NCBI GenBank assembly: GCA_027343785.1
Contig: DAHWKF010000066.1
Span: 1 to 12,115 of the forward strand
Length of the DNA stretch: 12,115 nt
Source of the DNA: Leptospirillum sp.
GTDB taxonomy: Bacteria > Nitrospirota > Leptospirillia > Leptospirillales > Leptospirillaceae
Reading direction: 5' to 3'
A model generated the notes under the pieces. The model ran no database searches and was not told the DNA's origin. It saw only the letters and a program-made list of their open reading frames with translations. This document shows, piece after piece, positions 7,031-12,115 of the stretch; the stretch's first letter is position 1, and each line of letters starts with the position of its first letter. Position numbers and translations under genes: made by a program.

Positions 7031-7247
7031 GTAAGCGTAAAAAACGCGGTACCTGCATGGGGCTGGCAACGGGAGGGGCCGCAAGGGGAAATCGGATCAA
7101 TATTTTGCGTCCGGACGGTTCCTTTTGCTCGAGAATCTTTTTATACTCAGTCTGACCGATATGATCCTGACAGCGTCCGGGCCGCTTACTGCCGATTTCT
7201 GGCAAGACGGGATGTCCCGGAAACATCGACAACCTTAGGAACCTCCC

Positions 7248-7676
7248 TTGGACAACATAAAGGAACGGGCCGTCCCGATCTCGAAACCCCTGTGGTATGT
7301 CTTGCTGCTTATGGCCATCGGGCTGGGTTCGGAAGCCTGGGGATTCGTCCTGATCAAGAAGGGTCTCCTCGAACACGCCGCGGGGGGACATTTTTTGAGC
7401 GGGCACCACCTTCTGGATGTGTTCATGCATATTGTCACCACCCCCCTGGTCCTTCTGGGCACGGCGCTCGAGGCCTTGCATTTCGGCATCCTGATGGAGC
7501 TCCTGTCGTTCGGGGACGTCTCCTTTATCATCCCCCTCACCTCTGTGGGGTATGTCCTGACGCCGCTGACGGCCCTCATTCTTCTCCACGAGACGATCCC
7601 TCCCCAACGTTGGGCGGGAATCGCCCTGGTCTGCGCCGGGGTGTTCGTCATTCTCCGGTATAAAAGTCCGTCGTGA
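7248..7676 (+). CDS. Half-size EamA/DMT-type membrane protein
   Basis: This 142-residue inner-membrane protein has four predicted helices, at about 15-33, 60-82, 88-112 and 121-136. The second half (SFGDVSFIIPLTSVGYVLTP, LHETIPPQRWAGI with E115, then ALVCAGVFVIL) matches the EamA repeat of drug/metabolite transporters. Full-size members have ten helices; a four-helix unit would need to act as a dimer, as in SMR and ArnE/ArnF-like proteins. The substrate is unknown. The TTG start at 7248 is supported by AGGA (7237-7240) seven bases upstream. Its stop overlaps the start of the ClC gene by four bases (GTGA), so the two are almost certainly translated from one message. A possible -10 (TATACT, 7142-7147) lies about 100 bases upstream without a good -35. 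Confidence 0.75.
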   Translation: MDNIKERAVPISKPLWYVLLLMAIGLGSEAWGFVLIKKGLLEHAAGGHFLSGHHLLDVFMHIVTTPLVLLGTALEALHFGILMELLSFGDVSFIIPLTSVGYVLTPLTALILLHETIPPQRWAGIALVCAGVFVILRYKSPS

Positions 7677-9385
7677 AAAAGCGTCGCTACGGTCTCCGAT
7701 ATCTCTGGATCCGCTTTCTTGACGAAACCCGCCGAATCAACCGGTTCTGGCGCGTCCTGATCCTGGCCATGATCATCGGAATCGTCACGGGACTTCTCGT
7801 CTATCTCCTGGAATCGGTGGTCTACGAACTTCTCTTCCTGACTCTCTACAACACCTACTTCAAAAACGGCGTCGTCGTCATCATCATCCCCATGATCGGG
7901 GTGTTGTTGACCCGTCTGATCCTCGTCTGGGGCAAGACGGACGGCATGGGGGGGACGGAAGAGGTTGTCAAAAGCTACCATGAGTTCCGCGGACGGCTTC
8001 CCCTGTCCAAAACTCCCTACAAAATCCCCGGCTACATCACAACGCTCGGATTCGGGGGCAGCGCGGGTCTCGAGGGAGCCTCCACCTACCTCGGGGGAAT
8101 GGTCAGCTCCATCGTCGATAAGATCATGGAAAAACTGAACATTCCTTTTGAAGAACAGCGCACGCTGTTGCTGGCGGGGGCGGGAGCCGGCCTTTCCGCC
8201 ATGTTCAAGGCGCCCCTGACCGGAACGATATTCATCCTGCAGGTCCCCTACAAGAGCGACCTGGCTCCCAACGCGCTGATCCCGACCCTTGTCGCCTCGG
8301 TGTCGAGCTATATCGTCATGGTCACCCTGAAGGGGACCCACCCCCTCTTCAGCATGGCGAACAAAACGGAATTACACATGAACGACATGCTGGTGGTGAT
8401 GGTCATCGGTCTGGTGTGCGGATTTTTGAGCAAGTATTTTCTGAGAATCTACCGAACCACGAAAACCTGGTTTCTGAAGGGTCCGGCCCGGCTGACCTCC
8501 CGGAACGTCCTGGCCGCCCTGATCCTAGGAGGGACGGGATACTTCGCCACCCTCCGTTTCGGCGAAGCTCTCCCGCTGGGTCCCGGATACATCTTCATCC
8601 AGTACCTCCTCTCCGTTCCCGACACATTCATCAATCTCCTGATGCTTCTCCTCCTCAAGATGGCGGCCGTCATCTTCACCTTTTCGGCCGGCGGCATGGG
8701 GGGATCCTTCTTTCCCCTTTTATGTCTGGGAGCGGCGACCGGCGGTCTCATCTCGAACATTGCCCACATCCAGCCGTTCGACTTCGGCGTTGTCATGGGG
8801 ATGGCCGGCTTTCTGGCCGCCGGTTACAAAACCCCCCTCGCTGCGGTGGTGTTCGTCGCGGAATCGACCCACAGTTCGGGATACCTGATTCCGGGTCTGA
8901 TCTGCACGGCCTTCAGCTATATCGCTTCCGGGGCTTCATCCATCTCCTCCCAGCAACGGGAACGGGAAGATATCCACCTCTCCCGCCGGTTTCACCTGAA
9001 AATCACCAACGCGATGCTCCAGCAGATTATTTTCATCCCGTCCAACATCACGGTAGAAGACTTCCGCCAGTTCTACCTGCTCAAGTATTTTTACCGGACC
9101 TATCCGGTTCTGGACGAAAAGAAAGCCCTGGTCGGCATCATTTCGGTCTACGACATCGACCGCGTTCCGGAAGAGGAGTGGAAAAAGCTGAAGGTGTCCG
9201 ACGTCATGGTCAAGCCGGTCATTGTTGTCACACGGGATGAGACCATCCAGGATGCGATACAGAAGATGAACAAGTATGATCTGGACTTTCTGCCGGTCGT
9301 CTCGGAGAAAAACCCTAAAGAACTGGTCGGAGGGGTGACGCGCACGCTGATTTTTCAGGGAGAGTGGTCAGGGATCGCCGCGTAA
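7673..9385 (+). CDS. ClC-family chloride channel/transporter with C-terminal CBS pair
   Basis: This 570-residue protein has a ClC membrane core (about 25-420) followed by two CBS domains (about 455-510 and 512-565), which usually bind adenine nucleotides. ClC signatures are GMGGTEEV (91-98, where GSGIPE is usual), GGSAGLEGAS (128-137, where GREGP is usual; E134 is the gating glutamate) and GGMGGSFFP (340-348, where GxFxP is usual; F346 retained). Three positions differ from classic H+/Cl- exchangers. The filter serine is M92. The filter tyrosine appears to be S425. The proton glutamate (E. coli E203) aligns with V191 in APLTGTIFILQVPYK, as in many channel-type members. Anion passage by a channel-like mechanism is therefore likely, with uncertain selectivity. 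The GTG start at 7673 overlaps the DMT-type gene stop and has no ribosome-binding site, which implies translational coupling. Confidence 0.88.
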   Translation: MKKRRYGLRYLWIRFLDETRRINRFWRVLILAMIIGIVTGLLVYLLESVVYELLFLTLYNTYFKNGVVVIIIPMIGVLLTRLILVWGKTDGMGGTEEVVKSYHEFRGRLPLSKTPYKIPGYITTLGFGGSAGLEGASTYLGGMVSSIVDKIMEKLNIPFEEQRTLLLAGAGAGLSAMFKAPLTGTIFILQVPYKSDLAPNALIPTLVASVSSYIVMVTLKGTHPLFSMANKTELHMNDMLVVMVIGLVCGFLSKYFLRIYRTTKTWFLKGPARLTSRNVLAALILGGTGYFATLRFGEALPLGPGYIFIQYLLSVPDTFINLLMLLLLKMAAVIFTFSAGGMGGSFFPLLCLGAATGGLISNIAHIQPFDFGVVMGMAGFLAAGYKTPLAAVVFVAESTHSSGYLIPGLICTAFSYIASGASSISSQQREREDIHLSRRFHLKITNAMLQQIIFIPSNITVEDFRQFYLLKYFYRTYPVLDEKKALVGIISVYDIDRVPEEEWKKLKVSDVMVKPVIVVTRDETIQDAIQKMNKYDLDFLPVVSEKNPKELVGGVTRTLIFQGEWSGIAA

Positions 9386-9392
9386 GGCCCTC

Positions 9393-9421
9393 TTGAATAG
9401 GCGGGGGATTTTCGCTAAGCT
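9393..9421 (+). promoter_or_regulatory. Weak candidate promoter for the tRNA-Arg gene
   Basis: TTGAAT (9393-9398) and TAAGCT (9416-9421) are 17 bases apart and would start transcription near 9428, about 15 bases before the tRNA. Matches to consensus are only four and three of six, so this is tentative. Confidence 0.25.
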
Positions 9422-9442
9422 TCCTGAGTCGTCCAACCCTTC

Positions 9443-9520
9443 GCGCCTGTAGCTCAGTCCGGATAGAGCATCGGATTCCGGTTCCGAGTGTCGGGAGTTC
9501 AAATCTCTCCAGGCGCGCCA
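9443..9520 (+). tRNA. tRNA-Arg (anticodon CCG)
   Basis: A complete cloverleaf folds. The acceptor is GCGCCTG (9443-9449) with CAGGCGC (9510-9516). The D stem is GCTC/GAGC, and the anticodon stem is TCGGA/TCCGA around the loop TTCCGGT, giving anticodon CCG, which reads CGG. The T arm is GGGAG/CTCTC around TTCAAAT. The discriminator G and an encoded CCA follow at 9517-9520. It lies 57 bases after the ClC gene, and its 3' end faces the integrase gene, making it the probable integration target of the element to the right. Confidence 0.95.
9496..9520. other. Probable attachment site (left end of integrative element)
   Basis: Tyrosine integrases commonly recombine within the T arm and acceptor 3' end of a tRNA gene and restore that end from the element. 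The integrase gene begins about 115 bases after this tRNA and points away from it, which places the left junction here. The matching core repeat at the far end is not in the window, so the exact crossover bases are unknown. Confidence 0.5.
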
Positions 9521-9567
9521 TATTTTAAGCCATTCAGTAAAATCCCCTCCCCCGCAAATTGATTTTT

Positions 9568-9586
9568 TGTTGCAAATCTGTTGCAA
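9568..9586 (+). repeat. Pair of 8-base direct repeats upstream of the integrase
   Basis: TGTTGCAA occurs at 9568-9575 and 9579-9586, an 11-base period that puts both copies on the same face of the helix. Each contains the palindrome TTGCAA. Their position between the att site and the integrase gene fits integrase arm-type or excisionase binding sites. No family consensus was recognised. Confidence 0.5.
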
Positions 9587-9590
9587 TGAA

Positions 9591-9630
9591 CTCCTGAAAG
9601 AACGTGAAATTGTGATTCAACTTTCAGGAG
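9591..9630 (+). promoter_or_regulatory. Inverted repeat sequestering the integrase ribosome-binding site
   Basis: CTCCTGAAAG (9591-9600) and CTTTCAGGAG (9621-9630) are perfect 10-bp inverted arms around a 20-base loop, which may itself pair further (TGAA/TTCA). The right arm contains AGGAG (9626-9630), the only good Shine-Dalgarno for the integrase TTG start at 9637. In RNA this hairpin would hide the ribosome-binding site; on DNA it could be a repressor operator. Whether the transcript includes the left arm depends on an unmapped start site. Confidence 0.65.
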
Positions 9631-9636
9631 AAAAAA

Positions 9637-10722
9637 TTGGCATCGATTTACAAGCGCGGTCCCTATCACTGGCAAGCCCTGATCCGGCGGAAAGGTTTCG
9701 ATACACAGGCCAAGGTTTTTAACACGAAGGCCGAAGCCGAAGCCTGGGCCCAAGTGACGGAATCGGAAATGGTCCGGGGTGTCTTCGTCTCCCGGAAAGA
9801 AGCCGAGAGCACGACTCTTTCTGAAGCCCTCGACCGATACGCCCAGGAAGTGTCCTCGAAAAAAAAGGGAGCCTACCAGGAATCCCGACGAATCGAGAAT
9901 CTTAAAAGACACAAGTTGGCCAAACGGTATATTGCTTCGATCCAGGGAAAAGATATGGCCGAATATCGGGACGAACGTCTGAAGAGTGTTTCCCAAGCCT
10001 CCGTCCGGCTTGAACTGGCCCTTCTCTCCCACCTGTTCAATACGGCAATCCGGGAATGGGGAATGAACGGGATTCTAAATCCTGTTACCCAAATCCGGCT
10101 CCCCAAAAAGGCTATCAGCCGAGACCGGCGTCTTTCACTTGGGGAAAAAGAAAAGCTTCTTGCTGCGTGTGATGAATATGGGGGGGATCTTCCCTACGTG
10201 GTTCGGTTGGCCTTGGCCACGGGAATGAGACGGGGAGAACTGGCGTCTCTGACTTGGGATAATATCGATTTAAAAAAACGTACCGCCACGCTTCCCGAAA
10301 CGAAAATCGGAGAAAAGCGGAGCGTCCCTCTTTCCTCCGAAGCCGTCCAGATTCTAAAGGACATTCCTCGTAGCCTGGATGGAAAGGTTTTCGGATTTAT
10401 CGATTCCCATTCGATCACGACAGCTTTCATTCGATCCGTTACTCGAGCCAGATCCGCCTATGAGAAGGAATGCGAGGAAAAGAAGGAGAAGCCGGATTCG
10501 TCTTTTCTGGTCGATCTCACCTTTCACGATCTCCGTCACGAAGCCACCAGCCGGTTCTTCGAACTTGGTCTCAGAGCTGAAAAAGTCAAAGAAATCACTG
10601 GCCACAAAACGTATCAGATGCTCGACCGGTATACGCACCTGAAGGCGGAAGACATCGCGATCGAGATGGACCAACTTGAGAAGCAAAAAGCGGAAAACCT
10701 AGCGGAGAGGACGGATATGTGA
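9637..10722 (+). CDS. int: Phage-type tyrosine recombinase (integrase)
   Basis: This 361-residue integrase inserts and helps excise a mobile element at the neighbouring tRNA gene. An N-terminal arm-binding region (about 1-50, beginning ASIYKRGPYHWQALIRRKG) is followed by a core-binding SAM-like region (about 60-150) and the catalytic domain (about 165-340). The catalytic set is complete: R198 (TGMRRGEL), K223 (ETKIGEKR), H297 and R300 (FHDLRHEA), H323 (ITGHKT) and the nucleophile Y332 (DRYTHL). The TTG start at 9637 is six bases after AGGAG. That site lies in one arm of an inverted repeat, suggesting controlled translation. The gene appears intact, so the enzyme is probably functional. It is followed after 77 bases by an A+T-richer two-gene module. 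Confidence 0.95.
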   Translation: MASIYKRGPYHWQALIRRKGFDTQAKVFNTKAEAEAWAQVTESEMVRGVFVSRKEAESTTLSEALDRYAQEVSSKKKGAYQESRRIENLKRHKLAKRYIASIQGKDMAEYRDERLKSVSQASVRLELALLSHLFNTAIREWGMNGILNPVTQIRLPKKAISRDRRLSLGEKEKLLAACDEYGGDLPYVVRLALATGMRRGELASLTWDNIDLKKRTATLPETKIGEKRSVPLSSEAVQILKDIPRSLDGKVFGFIDSHSITTAFIRSVTRARSAYEKECEEKKEKPDSSFLVDLTFHDLRHEATSRFFELGLRAEKVKEITGHKTYQMLDRYTHLKAEDIAIEMDQLEKQKAENLAERTDM

Positions 10723-10756
10723 GGTCGAGCAAATGTGGAAGTTCAAAAGTATATGA

Positions 10757-10762
10757 TACAAT
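10757..10762 (+). promoter_or_regulatory. Possible -10 box for the Panacea/RelE-like module
   Basis: TACAAT (10757-10762, five of six to consensus) lies in an A+T-rich gap after the integrase. A small dyad GTAT-ATG-ATAC (10749-10759) overlaps it and could be an autoregulatory site. No good -35 is present, so the call is weak. It would give a leader of about 30 bases before the ATG at 10800. Confidence 0.3.
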
Positions 10763-10799
10763 TTACAACGAGTCTGAAAGGGAAAAAAGGAGGTTAAAG

Positions 10800-11369
10800 A
10801 TGTCTCCGATCAAAGGAAAAGCTGTAATAAAAGATCGAATAAATACAGATCGATTAAAAACACTTGTGCTCTATGTTTGTTTTCTTGCGAAAGATCCGGC
10901 CGTCCTGGGGGCTACAAAACTCAATAAAATTCTTTGGTACAGCGATGTCATCACCTATAGAGATCGAGGGAAAAGCCTTACTGGAGAGACCTACATCAAG
11001 CATTTTTATGGGCCTGTTCCAAAACATATTGATTCGGTTATACAGAAATTGCAGGATGAAAAAAAATTGGCCGTGCGAGAGGTAGGTGCTTGGGGTTATC
11101 CGAAAAAAGAATTTTTTGCTCTTTCGAAACCTGAATTGTCAGCCTTCGATCCAGAGGAAATAAGCATTGTCAACGAAGTTGCCAACTATATATTCGATCG
11201 ACATACAGCTTCTTCGATAAGCAATCTTTCCCACGATGAGATTTGGAAATCGGCGGAATTGGGAGAAGAGATTCCAATTTATGCTTTTTTAGCTTCTGAA
11301 TTGGGAGAAATTACATCGGAAGATATGGCTTGGGCAAGGAAGAAACTCTCTGAATCGACAAGCAGATAG
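10800..11369 (+). CDS. Panacea-domain (SocA/DUF4065-like) protein, probable antitoxin
   Basis: The 189-residue protein contains a Panacea domain at about 20-150. Characteristic pieces are LYVCFLA (24-30), ATKLNKILWYSDV (38-50, usually 'klKLqKLLYy.q'), HFYGPVPKHI (68-77) and SNLSHDEIW (141-149). Known members include the proteolytic-adaptor antitoxin SocA and PanA antitoxins that neutralise many unrelated toxins. ATG at 10800 is chosen because a strong AAGGAGG (10787-10793) lies six bases before it; the frame also opens at 10719 but without a site. The next gene begins three bases after the stop and encodes a RelE/ParE-like small protein, the natural partner. Composition is visibly more A+T-rich than the flanking genes, pointing to recent acquisition. 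No transmembrane segment is visible. Confidence 0.82.
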   Translation: MSPIKGKAVIKDRINTDRLKTLVLYVCFLAKDPAVLGATKLNKILWYSDVITYRDRGKSLTGETYIKHFYGPVPKHIDSVIQKLQDEKKLAVREVGAWGYPKKEFFALSKPELSAFDPEEISIVNEVANYIFDRHTASSISNLSHDEIWKSAELGEEIPIYAFLASELGEITSEDMAWARKKLSESTSR

Positions 11370-11372
11370 ATC

Positions 11373-11645
11373 ATGGCAGTTCGAACGGTTATCGTTGAAT
11401 CCGAGACGGAAAAATATTTACAAGATGAAGCTGATCGGTTAGACAGGCTTGATGATGTCTATAGAGCATTGGAATGGCTCCTTGCTCGAAATCCTGAAAT
11501 GGGAGAACAAATACCTGACTGGGATCCCCCAAAATATCTTGTAAAGTCCATTAATTGGCAATCTATCCCATTTAGACTCACTCTTTTGTATCGATTCACA
11601 GATGAAGAAGTAGTAATTGAGTTTGCCAAGATTGAAGAAGTATGA
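11373..11645 (+). CDS. RelE/ParE-like small protein, probable toxin
   Basis: The 90-residue product has the expected layout of the RelE/ParE fold. A first strand (VRTVIVES) is followed by a helical hairpin (about 10-47, including LDDVYRALEWLLARNPEMGEQIP) and three closing strands (KYLVKSI, FRLTLLYRFT, EVVIEFAKIEE). RelE-type proteins cut mRNA on the ribosome, whereas ParE-type proteins poison gyrase. Too few diagnostic residues are visible to choose, and it may do neither. The gene starts three bases after the Panacea gene with no ribosome-binding site of its own, so it should be translationally coupled. The order antitoxin then toxin is usual for type II systems. The match is by fold pattern only, so the toxin role is inference. 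Confidence 0.68.
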   Translation: MAVRTVIVESETEKYLQDEADRLDRLDDVYRALEWLLARNPEMGEQIPDWDPPKYLVKSINWQSIPFRLTLLYRFTDEEVVIEFAKIEEV

Positions 11646-11658
11646 ATTTAAAGATATG

Positions 11659-11695
11659 GTGACGAGGGACAATTTGTCCCTTTCCGAATCGTCAC
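11659..11695. repeat. Nested inverted repeat after the toxin-antitoxin module
   Basis: The inner palindrome AGGGACAA-T-TTGTCCCT (11665-11681) lies within outer arms GTGACGA (11659-11665) and TCGTCAC (11689-11695). The element fills the gap between the RelE-like gene and the oppositely oriented last gene. It could be a shared transcription terminator, although there is no clear T-run, or a REP-like or transposon-end remnant, or an operator. It occurs only once in the window. Confidence 0.6.
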
Positions 11696-11698
11696 TAG

Positions 11699-12058
11699 TT
11701 ACAGAATTCCCGCCCGTCGAACCAGGAGCATGACCAGATCCTGGACCTCCTTGTCGTTTTCCTTCTGAACCTTCTGCATTCTCCCGTCGAGCCGGGCCAG
11801 GAGAGCCCAGAAACGGAGCGGGTTCCCCTCCTTGTCCCGGTAACGTTTCTCGGCCCGCCCAAGTCGTTCCCGGATCGCCGCCATCCTGTCCTGGGCCGCC
11901 ACCGTCTCCGGAGGGATCCCGGTCGGCAGGATCCCCGTCTCGAGATATTCCCGGATGGTCCGGTCCTGCTCGTCCGTCGCGAAGTATAGCCGGTCCTTCT
12001 GTCCCTTTGCCCTCTTCCTCTCCCGATACGCCTTCTGTCTCTCCGCCTGAGTCGCCAT
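11699..12058 (-). CDS. Hypothetical protein, highly charged and helical
   Basis: No family was recognised. The 119-residue product starts with a strongly basic segment (AERQKAYRERKRAKGQKD), followed by a possible strand-helix unit (RLYFATDEQDRTIREYLETG) loosely reminiscent of ribbon-helix-helix DNA-binding proteins. A long charged, probably coiled-coil C-terminal half (about 53-119) follows. No signal peptide or membrane segment is present. It is G+C-rich like the chromosome, unlike the adjacent A+T-richer module. ATG at 12058 has only a weak GAG upstream. A TTGTCT/TTAGAG pair 17 bases apart just before it would make the transcript nearly leaderless, but this is speculative. Small proteins with such basic N-termini are common in phages and integrative elements, so it is probably element cargo or a regulator. 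Confidence 0.65.
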   Translation of the reverse strand: MATQAERQKAYRERKRAKGQKDRLYFATDEQDRTIREYLETGILPTGIPPETVAAQDRMAAIRERLGRAEKRYRDKEGNPLRFWALLARLDGRMQKVQKENDKEVQDLVMLLVRRAGIL

Positions 12059-12115
12059 GGATTCTCTAAGGTGGATGGGTTAGTCAAGACAATTTTTTGG
12101 TCTTTTCTAAGCACA

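Noticed and set aside
7031..7247. Promoter directly before the DMT-type gene
   Set aside because: TATACT (7142-7147) is a fair -10, but the only -35 at correct spacing (TTCCTT) matches poorly, so it is not listed as a separate feature.
7235..8341. 368-residue minus-strand frame antisense to the DMT-type and ClC genes
   Set aside because: Asp/Gln/Arg-rich shadow translation; both genes on the plus strand have clear family motifs.
9496..12115. Second copy of the tRNA 3' end as the right attachment site
   Set aside because: No repeat of the T-arm/acceptor sequence was found by eye in the remaining window, so the far junction must lie outside.
1..12115. CRISPR array
   Set aside because: No regularly spaced repeats of 24-40 bases were seen anywhere in the window.

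Overview
The window looks like chromosomal DNA from a Gram-negative, hopanoid-making bacterium. It is G+C-rich with tightly packed genes, and GTG and TTG start codons are common. The gene mix (HpnH, a HemY-type oxidase, an HDOD protein) and the protein style fit a Nitrospirota-like organism such as Leptospirillum. That assignment is a low-confidence impression, because no taxonomic marker lies in the window.

Left end (1-1600): positions 1-138 are the 3' end of a group II intron, with a clear domain V and a domain VI carrying a bulged A. Most of the intron lies outside the window. Next come two minus-strand genes, an HDOD-domain protein and, upstream of it, a short protein resembling the region that often precedes HD-GYP domains.

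Core region (1600-5035): a gene-free stretch of about 600 bases carries a near-ideal sigma70 promoter at 2059-2087. It precedes hpnH, the radical SAM enzyme that adds adenosine to hopene. Two plus-strand genes follow: a zinc-independent quinone oxidoreductase-like enzyme (TTG start) and a PPP-type metallophosphatase.

Middle (5134-9385): a HemY-type porphyrinogen oxidase on the minus strand is transcribed away from a small two-helix membrane protein. Predicted promoters for the two genes overlap at one shared -10 box. A half-size EamA/DMT-type membrane protein then overlaps by four bases with a large ClC-family protein carrying two CBS domains. Its selectivity filter and proton-glutamate position are unusual.

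Right end (9443-12115): a tRNA-Arg(CCG) gene is followed by a tyrosine recombinase gene pointing away from it, the classic left boundary of an integrative element. The integrase leader holds a pair of 8-base direct repeats and a perfect 10-bp inverted repeat whose right arm contains the integrase ribosome-binding site. The element then carries an A+T-richer two-gene module, a Panacea-domain (SocA/DUF4065-like) protein and a RelE/ParE-like small protein, best read as a toxin-antitoxin pair. A nested inverted repeat and a minus-strand gene of unknown function follow. The far attachment site is not in the window.

The most interesting items are the integrase RBS-sequestering repeat, the Panacea/RelE-like pair, the unusual ClC protein with its DMT partner, and the group II intron boundary.
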